Below are positions 17,364 through 26,570 of a stretch of DNA of 64,000 nt, piece by piece (the stretch's first letter is position 1; every line of letters starts with the position of its first letter). The notes beneath the pieces were generated by a model. The model made no database searches, had not been told where the DNA came from, and saw nothing but the letters and a program-made list of their open reading frames with translations. Origin of the DNA: Gemmatimonas groenlandica (GTDB lineage Bacteria > Gemmatimonadota > Gemmatimonadetes > Gemmatimonadales > Gemmatimonadaceae). The stretch spans positions 4,278,001-4,342,000 of the forward strand of contig NZ_CP053085.1 in the NCBI RefSeq assembly GCF_013004105.1, given 5' to 3'. The position numbers were made by a program, and so were the translations under genes.

Positions 17364-18629
17364 TCATTCGGGCAGCCGGTCGATCATCGGCTGCGTAATC
17401 AACACGCGACCCTTGTCCGTACGGCGGAATCGCTTGGCGTCCTTCTCGGCGTCTTCACCGACCACGAGACCGGCGGGAATGACCACACCGCGATCGATCA
17501 CCACATCGCGCAACCGGGCGCCGCGACCGATTTCGACGTACGGCTGTACCACGGCGCCATCGAGGTGCGCGAACGAGTGCACCTTGACGCCGGTGGAGAG
17601 CAGCGATTTCTCGACGTGCGAGCCGGACACGATACAGCCGCCGGCCACCAGCGAATTGATGGCGGCACCACGGCGATGCGTATCGTTATGCACGAACTTC
17701 GCCGGCGCGGTGATTTCGCTGTAGCTCCAGATCGGCCAGTTTTGATCGTACAAGTCGAGCGACGGAATCACGCTGGTGAGGTCGATGTTCGCTTCCCAGT
17801 ACGCGTCGATCGTGCCGACATCACGCCAGTAGGCCTCCAACTCGCGATGCGCCTTCACACACGACGTGCCGAAGCGATGCGCCACTGCCTTGCCGTGCGC
17901 GACGACATACGGAATGATGTCCTTGCCGAAATCGCGTGAGGAGCTCGGGTCGGCGGCATCGCGGCGCAGCAAGTCGAACAAGAACGTGGTCTTGAACACG
18001 TAGATGCCCATGCTGGCCAGCGCCCGCTCCGGATTGCCCGGAATCCCCGGCGGGTCGGCCGGCTTCTCGAGGAAGTGCACGATGCGATCCTCGGCATCGA
18101 CGTGCATCACGCCGAATCCGGACGCGTCTTTGCGGGCCACTTCGAGTACGCCAACCGTGACGTCGGCGTTCTGCGCGACGTGCTGCTCGAGCATCTGCTC
18201 GTAGTCCATCTTGTAGATGTGATCGCCGGCGAGAATCACCATGTACTCCGGGTGATACGCCTCGATGATATCCATATTCTGATACACGGCGTCGGCGGTG
18301 CCGTCATACCACTGCGTTTCGCTCACACGCTGACTGGCCGGCAGAATGTCGAAGCTTTCGTTGCGCTCGGGGCGCAGAAAGTTCCAGCCGCGCTGCAGGT
18401 GTCGGATGAGACTGTGCGCCTTGTATTGCGTGGCCACGCCGATGCGCCGAATGCCCGAGTTGAGCGCGTTCGAGAGGGCGAAGTCGATGATGCGCGTCTT
18501 ACCGCCGAAGTACACCGCTGGCTTCGCCCGTCGATCGGTCAACTCGTAGAGTCGGGAGCCGCGTCCCCCCGCCAGTACGTAGGCCATGGCGTTACGGGCA
18601 ATCGTGCTCGGGCGGGATGGTGACGTCAT
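17364..18629 (-). CDS. glgC: Glucose-1-phosphate adenylyltransferase
   Basis: 421 residues from ATG 18629; the frame stays open upstream to 18782, but that would run into the glgA coding region. ATP + glucose-1-phosphate gives ADP-glucose, the sugar donor for glycogen. The nucleotide-binding loop [14 protein letters not shown] is near the N-terminus. It is followed by [18 protein letters not shown], the catalytic Asp in [16 protein letters not shown], and the glucose-1-phosphate site FLEKP. The C-terminal left-handed beta-helix ([19 protein letters not shown]) is where allosteric effectors bind in this family. It is divergent from glgA with a 109-bp shared upstream region. Confidence 0.96.
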   Translation of the reverse strand: MTSPSRPSTIARNAMAYVLAGGRGSRLYELTDRRAKPAVYFGGKTRIIDFALSNALNSGIRRIGVATQYKAHSLIRHLQRGWNFLRPERNESFDILPASQRVSETQWYDGTADAVYQNMDIIEAYHPEYMVILAGDHIYKMDYEQMLEQHVAQNADVTVGVLEVARKDASGFGVMHVDAEDRIVHFLEKPADPPGIPGNPERALASMGIYVFKTTFLFDLLRRDAADPSSSRDFGKDIIPYVVAHGKAVAHRFGTSCVKAHRELEAYWRDVGTIDAYWEANIDLTSVIPSLDLYDQNWPIWSYSEITAPAKFVHNDTHRRGAAINSLVAGGCIVSGSHVEKSLLSTGVKVHSFAHLDGAVVQPYVEIGRGARLRDVVIDRGVVIPAGLVVGEDAEKDAKRFRRTDKGRVLITQPMIDRLPE

Positions 18630-18738
18630 ATCGGGGATACTCGCAATCGGGAAGGAAATCGCCCTCTCTGCATTCTGTGTCGCGGGTTGATCGCGCGGAA
18701 GGGTGTCCCGAAGCGATTCCAGACTGCATTTTTCAGCC

Positions 18739-20181
18739 ATGAACGTCCTCTTCGCGGCTGCTGAAGTCGCCCCCCTGATCAAGACGGGTGGACTGGCCGA
18801 CGTGGCTGGTGCGCTGCCGGCGGCGCTGCGGCGCGCCGGGCATGACGTCCGCGTGGTGATGCCCTACTTCCGCGAACTGCGCGAGCGCGGCATCCCGGTG
18901 GAAGGCCCCATTGCCGCATCGTTCGTCACGGTTGGCGAGCGACAGGAGGAGCTCCGGGTCTGGCGGTTAGCCGGCAGCGAGACGCCCGTGTATCTGCTCG
19001 ACATCCCCGCCGCCTTCGAGCGTTCGGCCATCTACGGGGAAGGGGACGACGATCGCCGCTTCATTCTCTTCGCGCGCGGCGTGCTGGCGCTGATGCAGCA
19101 TCTGCGTGAAGTGGAACGCTGGCAGGTCAACGTGGTGCACAGCCACGATTGGCACGCTGCGCTGATCGCCAATTATCTCAAGACGTATCTCGCGTACACG
19201 TTCGGCCACGTCGCCACCGTGTTCACGATTCACAATCTGGCGTATCAGGGGCAGCGCAGCACCAAGACGTTGGCGCTGGCGGGGCTGACCGAAGGCGGCT
19301 TGCCCGAAGACGGCATGGGCCCCGGGATCGCCGGCACGTTCAACTTCATGGCGCGTGGCATCCTGTTCAATGACGTCGTCACCACCGTCAGCCCGACGTA
19401 CGCGCAGGAGATCATGACGCCAGAGTACGGCGAGCGGCTCGATGGCTTGCTGCGCGCCAAGCGGGATCGGGTGGTCGGCATTCTGAACGGCATCGATCGC
19501 GAGGCGTTCGATCCGTCCACCGACGCGCAGCTCGCGGCCACTTTCGATGTCGACGATCTCTCGGGCAAGGCCGTGTGCAAGACCGCGCTGCAGGAGGAGT
19601 TCGGACTTCCAGTTGCCCCCGATCGTCCGCTGCTGGGCATCGTGTCGCGGCTGGTGGAGCAGAAAGGACTCGACCTGCTCGATCAGGTCATGCCGTGGAT
19701 CCTGCAACGCACCGATGCGCAGTTGGTGATTCTGGGTTCGGGCAATGCGCACCTGCAGTTTGTGATGCAGCAACATGCGCGGGCTCATCCGCACCGCATT
19801 GCCGTGCGCATCGGCTTCGACGCCGCCTTGGCCCAGCGTATCTACGCCGGCAGCGACGCCTTCCTCATGCCATCGCGCTTCGAACCCTGCGGACTGGGAC
19901 AGATGATCGCGTTGCGCTACGGCAGTGTGCCGATCGTGCGTGCCACCGGTGGTCTCAACGACACCGTGCGCGAAGGCTTTGATGGCAACGGCTTCCGCTT
20001 CCATCCGTACGAGGCGCAACATTTCGCCGACGCGATTGCACGTGCGCTGCAGGTGTATCGCGACCCCGAAAGCTGGGCGCTGCTGCGGGCGCGCGGCATG
20101 CGCGAGGACAACTCGTGGGATTTCGCGGCCCAGCAGTACGGCGGCGTGTACGACTGGGCCGCGAGGTTGGCGCGACGGTAA
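18739..20181 (+). CDS. glgA: Glycogen synthase (ADP-glucose type, GT5)
   Basis: 480 residues from ATG 18739 ([12 protein letters not shown]). It adds glucose from ADP-glucose to alpha-1,4-glucan chains. The family signature KTGGLADV (residues 15-22) binds ADP-glucose. [13 protein letters not shown] and [11 protein letters not shown] are conserved GT5 segments, and the C-terminal GT-B domain has [12 protein letters not shown], the E-X7-E region [10 protein letters not shown], and TGGLNDTV. Length matches bacterial GlgA. It is divergent from glgC, so the two steps of glycogen synthesis share one 109-bp intergenic region. No branching enzyme (glgB) is in the window. Confidence 0.96.
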   Translation: MNVLFAAAEVAPLIKTGGLADVAGALPAALRRAGHDVRVVMPYFRELRERGIPVEGPIAASFVTVGERQEELRVWRLAGSETPVYLLDIPAAFERSAIYGEGDDDRRFILFARGVLALMQHLREVERWQVNVVHSHDWHAALIANYLKTYLAYTFGHVATVFTIHNLAYQGQRSTKTLALAGLTEGGLPEDGMGPGIAGTFNFMARGILFNDVVTTVSPTYAQEIMTPEYGERLDGLLRAKRDRVVGILNGIDREAFDPSTDAQLAATFDVDDLSGKAVCKTALQEEFGLPVAPDRPLLGIVSRLVEQKGLDLLDQVMPWILQRTDAQLVILGSGNAHLQFVMQQHARAHPHRIAVRIGFDAALAQRIYAGSDAFLMPSRFEPCGLGQMIALRYGSVPIVRATGGLNDTVREGFDGNGFRFHPYEAQHFADAIARALQVYRDPESWALLRARGMREDNSWDFAAQQYGGVYDWAARLARR

Positions 20182-20229
20182 GACACGCTGCCCTTGCGAT
20201 ACCGCATGCTCGAGGCGCACGTTAGCGGG

Positions 20230-21093
20230 ATGCTGACATCTCTTCTGCGCCGCGTGGTTGGCTACGCGGTCGCCCTCGTTGCGCTCTCGGTGACCGTCCC
20301 CCGAGTCGCCCATGCCACCTGGTCGGTGATCGCCGTCGACGCGGCGACCGGTCGTGTCGTCATCGCCTCGGCGACCTGCGTCAACAACAACGACGCCTTC
20401 CTCATGGGCATTCAGGCGGTGGTCGTTCCCGGCAAGGGTGTCGCCGCCTGTCAGGCCGGCGTGGACGGGACGCACGCCAATCAGATGCTGGTGTATCGTG
20501 AACTCCAGAAGGGCACCGACCCGACGCGTATCATCGAGATGCTCTCCGAAGATCCCGCCTTTCAATCACGACAGTTCGGTATCCTCGATCTCACCGGGCG
20601 CAGCGCCGGACACTCGGGGCTCACCAACGGCTACGTGAGCCAAGACATTCAGGGCCGCGTGCCGGGGACGCAGATCTACTACTCGATTCAGGGCAACATC
20701 CTGCGTCCGGGTGAAGTGATCCCGAACGCGGTGAAGGCTTTTCTGCACACCAAGGGCGCGCTCACCGATCGCGTGATGGCGGCACTCGAAACGGCCGATC
20801 AGTACGGCGGTGACAGCCGATGTGTCTGTCCGCCCCTGCCGACCGATGGCTCGGCCCCGGCGAGTCCGTGTGAAGGACGCACATCGTACATCGCGTACAT
20901 CCTGATGGCCAACGCGAACGACGCCAGCGGCGACTCGCACAGCAACGGGACCTACGCGATGTATCTCACGGTGGTGCAGCCGGAGCAGGGTGGACCGAAC
21001 GCGATCAAGGCCGGCGAGAATTTGAATCCGGTAAAGACGCTGCGAGCACGGTACGACGTGTGGCGGAAGCGCATGCCGAAGTCGTTCTCATGA
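20230..21093 (+). CDS. Secreted DUF1028-family protein
   Basis: 287 residues from ATG 20230, which gives a proper Sec signal (MLTSLLRRVVGYAVALVAL...RVAHA). Upstream starts at 20194 and 20206 would add a charged head. The mature protein begins ATWSVIAVDAATGRVVIASATC, the typical start of DUF1028, whose fold resembles Ntn-hydrolases with an exposed first strand. DQYGGDSRCVCPPLP carries the conserved GGDxR-type segment of the family. Function of DUF1028 proteins is not established; a hydrolase is possible. It is translationally coupled to the next gene (ATGA), the first of four coupled genes. Confidence 0.8.
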   Translation: MLTSLLRRVVGYAVALVALSVTVPRVAHATWSVIAVDAATGRVVIASATCVNNNDAFLMGIQAVVVPGKGVAACQAGVDGTHANQMLVYRELQKGTDPTRIIEMLSEDPAFQSRQFGILDLTGRSAGHSGLTNGYVSQDIQGRVPGTQIYYSIQGNILRPGEVIPNAVKAFLHTKGALTDRVMAALETADQYGGDSRCVCPPLPTDGSAPASPCEGRTSYIAYILMANANDASGDSHSNGTYAMYLTVVQPEQGGPNAIKAGENLNPVKTLRARYDVWRKRMPKSFS

Positions 21094-21683
21094 GCGCCGT
21101 GATGACGAAGGCGCTGGCCCGCGTTGCGCTCGTGAGCGCGGCGCTGTGCGTTGCTACCAGCGCGTTTGCGCAGCGTCGGCCGGCGACGCAGGTGATGACG
21201 CTCACGTCTACGGCGTTCACCGACGGCGGTATGATTCCCTCCCGCTACGCGCAAGCCGGACGCGATCTGTCGCCCGCGCTGAGCTGGAGCGGTGCGCCCG
21301 ATTCCACGCGCAGCTTCGTGCTGCTGGTGCACGATGCCGACGCGGCCATCGGTGACGGCTACGACGACCTGCTGCACTGGATGGTGTGGAATATCCCCGG
21401 CAACGCCACGTCGCTGCCGGAGGGCGTACCGCAGGGCGCGCAGGCATCGAACGGCATGCGCCAGATCAGTGGTACGGGCCCGTACTATCGCGGCCCGGCG
21501 GCACCGGCCACCGGACCGGCGCATCACTACGTGTTCGAGCTGTACGCGCTCGATGCCATGGTGAACGTGGCACCGACGGGCATGTCGCCACCGCTCACGC
21601 GGCGCGAGGTGATGACGGCCATGGCCTCGCACATTCGCGGCAAGGGTGTGCTGGTGGGTCTGTACAAGCGGTCGGCGCCGTGA
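21090..21683 (+). CDS. YbhB/YbcL-family (PEBP-like) protein, exported
   Basis: 197 residues from ATG 21090, overlapping the previous TGA. A signal peptide ends at SAFAQ near residue 28. The PEBP-fold signature is clear: SPALSWSGAPDSTRSFVLLVHDAD, LLHWMVWNIPG, GYYRGP-type loop (GTGPYYRGPAAP) and HHYVFELYALD. These form the anion-binding pocket of phosphatidylethanolamine-binding/Raf-kinase-inhibitor-like proteins. The bacterial role is not well defined. It overlaps the next start by GTGA. Confidence 0.88.
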   Translation: MSAVMTKALARVALVSAALCVATSAFAQRRPATQVMTLTSTAFTDGGMIPSRYAQAGRDLSPALSWSGAPDSTRSFVLLVHDADAAIGDGYDDLLHWMVWNIPGNATSLPEGVPQGAQASNGMRQISGTGPYYRGPAAPATGPAHHYVFELYALDAMVNVAPTGMSPPLTRREVMTAMASHIRGKGVLVGLYKRSAP

Positions 21684-22696
21684 CGTCATCGGTGAACAAT
21701 ACGGACGTCGAGATCGATTTCCCGACCGTCGAGGCGATCCGCGCCAACCGCGCACGACTCGGCGATCGCGTGATCACTACGCCGGTGCGGCTGCTGGTCG
21801 ACGACGCGCTGTCGCGCGCAGTGGGTGACACCACGCGCGTGTGGCTGAAGGAAGAACTCTTCCAACGTACCGGCAGCTTCAAGCCGCGCGGCGCGTTGTC
21901 GGTGATGCTCGATCTCGATGCCGACGCACTCGCGCGCGGCGTGGTGGGCGTATCCGCCGGCAACCACGCCATTTCACTCGGCTACTCGGCGCGCGTACTC
22001 GGCACTACCGCCACGGTCGTGATGCCCAAAACCGCGAACGCCTTTCGCGTGCAAGTGTGTCGTGAACTGGGCGCCACCGTGGAACTGGTGGAGAACGTAC
22101 ACGCCGCCTTCGCACGCGTGGAAGAGATCGAAGCGAGCGAAGGACGCACGTTCGTGCACCCGTACGAGGGCCCAAAGACCGCGCTTGGTACCGCCGGTGT
22201 GGGCATGGAGTTCATCGATCAGGTGCGCGCTGCCGGCGAGGAGCTTGATGCCGTGATCGTCGCGGCGGGCGGGGGAGGACTCACCGCCGGCGTCGCGTGT
22301 GCGGTGAAGCAGATGAGCCCGAGCACGGCGGTGTACGTGGTGGAACCCGAGGGCGCCGACACGCTGGCGCGGAGCTTCGCCGCCGGGTCGCCACAGTCGA
22401 TCGACGCCGTACGCACCATCGCTGATTCACTCGGTGCGCCGCGTTGCGAGCCGTATTCGTACGCGCTCAACCGCCGCTTTGTCGACGAAGTGGTGCTGGT
22501 GAGCGACGATCAGATCCGCGAGGCGATGCGTCTCACGTTCCGTGCGGCGAAACTTGCCGTGGAGCCAGCTGGTGCGGCGTCGCTGGCGGCGTTGATGTAT
22601 CCGCTACGCCAACGGCTAGAAGGGAAGCGCGTCGGCATCGTGGTGTGTGGCGCGAATATCGACGCGGCGACGTTTGCGGCGCAGTTGCTCGCGTGA
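21680..22696 (+). CDS. PLP-dependent threonine/serine dehydratase
   Basis: 338 residues from GTG 21680, coupled to the previous stop. It is a fold-type II PLP enzyme. The Schiff-base lysine is in GSFKPRGA, the substrate Asn loop is SAGNHA, and the phosphate-binding glycine loop is AAGGGGLTAG. There is no C-terminal ACT regulatory domain, so it resembles catabolic threonine/serine deaminases (TdcB-like) or serine racemases rather than biosynthetic IlvA. Expected reaction: threonine to 2-oxobutanoate, or serine to pyruvate, with ammonia release. Its neighbour on the 3' side is a transporter that could bring in a substrate. Confidence 0.88.
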   Translation: MTSSVNNTDVEIDFPTVEAIRANRARLGDRVITTPVRLLVDDALSRAVGDTTRVWLKEELFQRTGSFKPRGALSVMLDLDADALARGVVGVSAGNHAISLGYSARVLGTTATVVMPKTANAFRVQVCRELGATVELVENVHAAFARVEEIEASEGRTFVHPYEGPKTALGTAGVGMEFIDQVRAAGEELDAVIVAAGGGGLTAGVACAVKQMSPSTAVYVVEPEGADTLARSFAAGSPQSIDAVRTIADSLGAPRCEPYSYALNRRFVDEVVLVSDDQIREAMRLTFRAAKLAVEPAGAASLAALMYPLRQRLEGKRVGIVVCGANIDAATFAAQLLA

Positions 22697-23991
22697 GCCT
22701 AGCATCTCTCGCTCCCTCCGACGCCGGCCTGATGGGCTGGTGGCGCGTTGCTCCCTCGCAGGCCCGCCGCGCGTTGGTCGCCGCCTCCATGGGCTGGGCG
22801 CTCGATGCCTTCGACGTGATGCTCTTCTCGCTCACGCTCTCGGCGGTGATCGCCGAGTTGGGCCTCACGAAGGCGCAGGCTGGTGCGCTGGGTTCGATCA
22901 CGCTGCTGGGCGGCGCGGCGGGCGGCCTGTTTTTCGGATGGGTGGCTGACCGCTACGGTCGCACGCGCTCGATGATTGCGAGTGTGCTGCTGTACTCCGT
23001 GTTCACCGCTGCCTGCGGCCTGTCGAACACGTTCTGGCAGTTCGCGTTCTTCCGCGCGTTGCTGGGACTCGGCATGGGCGGCGAGTGGGCCAGCGGTGCC
23101 GCGCTCGTGTCGGAAAGTTGGCCAGCCAAGTCGCGTGGACGCGCGCTCGCGTTCATGCAGAGCGCGTGGGCGATCGGCTTCGCGGCGGCGGCCACGGTGG
23201 TGGGCTTCGTGCTGCCCACCTACGGATGGCGCGCCGTGTTCTTCATCGGCATCCTGCCGGCATTCTTCACACTCTGGGTGCGCCGCAGCGTGGAAGAGCC
23301 CGACGCGTGGAAGTCGCTGCACGCGGCGCGTCTCGACGCCAAGCGGACTGGTGCGGCCAAGCTTCCCGATGCGCAGCGCATGCATTCGGTGTTCGACATT
23401 TTCCGCGGCGCGATGTTCAAGCGCACGGCGGCGGTCACGTTCATGAACGCCTGTACGCTGTTCGGCTGGTGGGGCATGAACGGCTGGATTCCGGCGTATC
23501 TCTCGCTACCCGCGACGCAGGGTGGTATCGGTCTCAGCACCGCCACCATGTCCAAGCTGGTGGTGTTCATGCAACTCGGCATGTGGCTGGGCTACGTGTC
23601 GTTCGGGTACATCACCGACGTCATGAGCCGCAAGAAGGTGTACGTGGTGTACTTGCTTGGTGCGAGCCTGTTGCTGCCGCTGTACGGCTCGTTGTCGAAC
23701 CCGTTGCTGCTGCTGTTGCTCGGACCCTTCGTGGCGTTCTTCGGCACCGGCTTCTTCAGTGGCTTCGGTGCAGTGACGGCCGAGATGTACCCCACGCAGA
23801 TCCGCGCCTCGGCGCAGGGATTCACGTATAACATCGGACGCATCGCGAGCGCGGCGGCACCGTTTACGGTGGGGTCATTGGCTACGTCTCGCGGATTTCA
23901 AACCGCATTCGCGGTAGCGGGTTCGGCGTATCTATTGGCGGCGCTTACGTGGTCGGTAATCCCGAATACGCAGGGGAAGGAGCTGGAGTAG
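22693..23991 (+). CDS. MFS transporter, sugar/organic acid-proton symporter type
   Basis: 432 residues from GTG 22693 (GTGA overlap); ATG 22732 is an alternative. Twelve hydrophobic helices. MFS signatures are present: DAFDVMLFSLTLS in helix 1, the loop GWVADRYGRTRS between helices 2 and 3, ALLGLGMGGEWASGAALVSE in helices 4-5, and a second-half loop GYITDVMSRKKVY. This resembles the metabolite:H+ symporters (aromatic acid, sialic acid or dicarboxylate carriers). It ends a four-gene coupled unit; the substrate is unknown. A palindromic repeat element follows. Confidence 0.85.
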   Translation: MSLASLAPSDAGLMGWWRVAPSQARRALVAASMGWALDAFDVMLFSLTLSAVIAELGLTKAQAGALGSITLLGGAAGGLFFGWVADRYGRTRSMIASVLLYSVFTAACGLSNTFWQFAFFRALLGLGMGGEWASGAALVSESWPAKSRGRALAFMQSAWAIGFAAAATVVGFVLPTYGWRAVFFIGILPAFFTLWVRRSVEEPDAWKSLHAARLDAKRTGAAKLPDAQRMHSVFDIFRGAMFKRTAAVTFMNACTLFGWWGMNGWIPAYLSLPATQGGIGLSTATMSKLVVFMQLGMWLGYVSFGYITDVMSRKKVYVVYLLGASLLLPLYGSLSNPLLLLLLGPFVAFFGTGFFSGFGAVTAEMYPTQIRASAQGFTYNIGRIASAAAPFTVGSLATSRGFQTAFAVAGSAYLLAALTWSVIPNTQGKELE

Positions 23992-24019
23992 CGGCAGCGC
24001 GGAAGTGACGGCTCCAGCG

Positions 24020-24290
24020 CCGTACCGCGCGGATTCAGTACTCAGTGAACTGGCTTCAGAACTCTGATCGGTATAGTGTTCAGAATCGAGCAGCGACAGT
24101 GCTCAGTACCGAGCGGGTTTCGTGGAGCTGACGGTTCGCGGGGTCTGTCGCGAGCCGTCGCCCCAACGCATCCCCGCCGTCGCACGCGCAGTCAGGATAT
24201 TCTCGGTACTGAGCACTGCGGCTGCTCGATTCTGACCACTATACCAAGTCTGACGCCTGTCGCCAGAGCACTGAGAACTGAGTACTGAGC
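24020..24290. repeat. Long palindromic element, family 2, copy A
   Basis: Fills the 310-bp gap between convergent stops (23991 and 24302). Inner arms 24070-24113 and 24202-24245 are near-perfect reverse complements over 44 bases, from GGTATAGTG to the TACCGAG end. Outer ends AGTACTCAGT (24037-24046) and ACTGAGTACT (24277-24286) also pair. The central loop contains its own hairpin, GACGGTTCGCG with CGCGAGCCGTC near 24130-24160. A related copy with compensatory arm changes lies at 52.3-52.5 kb. The open frames in it run through palindrome and are not genes. Confidence 0.92.
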
Positions 24291-24301
24291 AGTTCGCCGC
24301 G

Positions 24302-25510
24302 TCAGCCCGCAAACACCGCTCGCAGCTGTCCCACCGCCCACGCCAGATCTTCCCGGCTCACCACCAGCGGCGGCGACAGTCGAATCACCGTGTCGTGCGT
24401 TTCCTTGCACAGCATGCCGTGCGCTTTGAGCGCCTCGCAATACGGCCGTGCCTTCTCGTGCAGCTCGATCGCGATCATCAGGCCGCGACCACGCACGGTT
24501 TTGATAGCCGGATGACGCAGCGTACGCACCTGCTCCAGGAACCACGCACCCTGCTCGGCCGATCGCTCCACCAGATGCTCGTCTTGCAACACGCTTAGCG
24601 CGGTGCGCGCCACGGCGCAGCCGAGTGGATTGCCGCCGAAGGTGCTGCCGTGCGAGCCGGGGCCGAACACGCCCAATACCTCGCGGCGCGATACCACCGC
24701 CGACACCGGATAGAATCCGCCGGAGAGTGCCTTGCCCAGCACGTACATGTCTGGTGTCACGCCATCATGATCGCAGGCGAACATGGTGCCGGTGCGACCA
24801 AGTGCCGTTTGAATCTCATCGGCGATCAGCAGTACCTGTTGTTCGGTGCACAACGCCGAAAGCTCGGCCAGAAATCCGTCGGGCGGCATCAGCACACCGG
24901 CCTCGCATTGAATCGGTTCGATCAGCACCGCACACGTGTGCGCCGTCATCGCCGCGCGTACTGCCGCGATATCGCCGAACGGTACAAGCACGAACCCCGG
25001 TGCGAACGGGCCGAAGTCGGCCTTGTACGCCGGCTCCGACGAGAAGCCCACGATGGTCGTGGTGCGTCCGTGAAAGTTGTTCTCGAAGGCGATGATCGTG
25101 GCCTGACTCTCAGGTATGCCTTTGGTGCGATAGCCCCACCGTCGTGCGGCCTTGATGGCCGTTTCCACCGCTTCCGCGCCGGTATTCATGGGCAGCACCA
25201 TTTCCATGCCGCACAGCGCCGCGAGTTCTTCGCAGAACGGACCCAGCTGATCGTTGCGGAAGGCGCGCGACGTGAGCGTGACGCGCGACGACTGCTGCAC
25301 CAACGTGGCGAGAATGCGCGGATGACAGTGGCCTTGGTTCACCGCCGAGTAGGAGCTGAGGCAGTCGAGGTACCGCTTGCCTTCAACGTCGGTCACCCAC
25401 GCGCCCTCGGCGTGATCGATCACCAAGTCGAGCGGGTGATAGTTGTGCGCGCCCCACGCGTCTTCGCGGGCGATCAGTTCGTCGGTGGTGGTCATCGTGG
25501 TCGACGTCAT
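24302..25510 (-). CDS. rocD: Ornithine aminotransferase
   Basis: 402 residues from ATG 25510, which has GGAG 8 bases upstream. It converts ornithine + 2-oxoglutarate to glutamate-5-semialdehyde + glutamate, using PLP. Class III aminotransferase features: SAVNQGHCHPRI near the N-terminus, TGAEAVETAIKAARRWGY, NNFHGRTTTIVGFS, LIADEIQTALGRTG (Asp binds the PLP ring nitrogen) and the Schiff-base lysine in LGKALSGGFYPVSAV. HGSTFGGNPLGC is also typical of RocD. It starts 14 bp after the arginase gene, so the two form the arginine-to-glutamate pathway in one operon. Confidence 0.94.
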   Translation of the reverse strand: MTSTTMTTTDELIAREDAWGAHNYHPLDLVIDHAEGAWVTDVEGKRYLDCLSSYSAVNQGHCHPRILATLVQQSSRVTLTSRAFRNDQLGPFCEELAALCGMEMVLPMNTGAEAVETAIKAARRWGYRTKGIPESQATIIAFENNFHGRTTTIVGFSSEPAYKADFGPFAPGFVLVPFGDIAAVRAAMTAHTCAVLIEPIQCEAGVLMPPDGFLAELSALCTEQQVLLIADEIQTALGRTGTMFACDHDGVTPDMYVLGKALSGGFYPVSAVVSRREVLGVFGPGSHGSTFGGNPLGCAVARTALSVLQDEHLVERSAEQGAWFLEQVRTLRHPAIKTVRGRGLMIAIELHEKARPYCEALKAHGMLCKETHDTVIRLSPPLVVSREDLAWAVGQLRAVFAG

Positions 25511-25524
25511 GGTGTGCTCCGTGC

Positions 25525-26475
25525 TTAGAGAATCCGACGGCCGAACGCGCTCGCGATCAGTTCCGCGCACAGTTCAGCGGTCTGGTTCTGTCGATCGAGA
25601 ATTGGGTTGATTTCCACCAGGTCCATCGCCACCATCGCGCCGGAGTCGTGCACGATCTCCATCGCGAGATGCGCTTCACGCAGCGTGGCGCCACCACGTA
25701 CCGGTGTGCCCACGCCCGGCGCTTCGGCGGGATCGACCCAGTCGGCGTCGCACGACACGTGTACGCCGCCGGTGCCGTCGGTCGCGATGCTGACCGCTTC
25801 GTCCATCACGGCGCGCAGTCCGCGCTCGTCGATGTCGCGCATGGTGTACGCATGCAGACCCAGTTCGCGGATCATCGCCCGCTCGGCGTCGTCGAGATCG
25901 CGCAGCCCCACGTATACGAGATGCTCGGGGCTCACCGCTGGAATGGCCGTGGACAGCTGACGCAGCGGACGATGCCCGAAGCCCAGAAGGTGCGCGACCG
26001 GCATGCCGTGCACATTGCCGCTCAAGCTCGATTGCGGCGTGTTCAAGTCGGCGTGCGCGTCGAGCCAGATGAGTCCCGTGCGCTGCCCGCGTTCGGCAAG
26101 GGCGGTGGCGGTGCCGGCCACGGAGCCGGCGGCCAGCGAGTGATCGCCGCCCAGCACCAGCGGGCGGATGCCGGCGCGCACGGCCGCGGCGGTGCGGTCG
26201 GCGAGATCGATGCACACCTCGGTGATCGCGTCGAGCACGGCGCGCGGTTCGTTCGCGAGCGACGTGCGATCGGGCACCGGCACGTTGCCGGCATCTTGCA
26301 CCGCGAGTCCCAGTCGCTCGAGTTGGGCGGTGAGGCTGGAAAGGCGCATGGCCGACGGGCCCATGTCCACCCCTCGGCGGCTGGCGCCCAAGTCCATGGG
26401 GACGCCGATCAGCTGGACGGTGCCGGTCCACGGTTTGACTACTGCGCGGGCAGGGGAGGCGAAGGTCGCATTCAT
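25525..26475 (-). CDS. rocF: Arginase
   Basis: 316 residues from ATG 26475, with TTGGAG 6 bases upstream; longer in-frame starts would run into the regulator's promoter. It hydrolyses arginine to ornithine and urea. The dimanganese-binding motifs of the ureohydrolase family are all present: GGDHSLA, WLDAHADLNTP, and CDADWVDP, followed by PGVGTPVRGG. The N-terminal IGVPMDLGASRRGVDMGPSA is typical of true arginases rather than agmatinases. It is the first gene of an operon with rocD and is transcribed divergently from an Lrp/AsnC regulator. Confidence 0.94.
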   Translation of the reverse strand: MNATFASPARAVVKPWTGTVQLIGVPMDLGASRRGVDMGPSAMRLSSLTAQLERLGLAVQDAGNVPVPDRTSLANEPRAVLDAITEVCIDLADRTAAAVRAGIRPLVLGGDHSLAAGSVAGTATALAERGQRTGLIWLDAHADLNTPQSSLSGNVHGMPVAHLLGFGHRPLRQLSTAIPAVSPEHLVYVGLRDLDDAERAMIRELGLHAYTMRDIDERGLRAVMDEAVSIATDGTGGVHVSCDADWVDPAEAPGVGTPVRGGATLREAHLAMEIVHDSGAMVAMDLVEINPILDRQNQTAELCAELIASAFGRRIL

Positions 26476-26490
26476 GACTCCAAGCTGCCG

Positions 26491-26570
26491 ATTGCCAGTG
26501 ACAGCAACAAGTTCAACGAATTGCCATAAATGCTTCACTATCTGACGAAATGCAGGATAAATTTGGCAAT
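26491..26570. promoter_or_regulatory. Candidate Lrp/AsnC operator sites between rocF and its regulator
   Basis: The short stretch between the divergent starts holds three copies of the same 7-mer: ATTGCCA at 26491-26497 and 26520-26526, and its reverse complement TGGCAAT at 26564-26570. The region is AT-rich compared with its surroundings. Repeated half-sites around a divergent Lrp-family promoter are expected for autoregulation and control of rocF-rocD. The sites are seen; binding is inferred. Confidence 0.5.

Noticed and set aside
18967-20565. 532-residue open frame antisense to glgA
   Set aside because: GC-rich codon shadow of a certain gene; the composition is biased to Arg, His, Gly and Asp without domain features.
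24076-24312. Short open frames on both strands within the family-2 palindrome
   Set aside because: They lie in inverted-repeat DNA and mirror each other; no start signal or family match.
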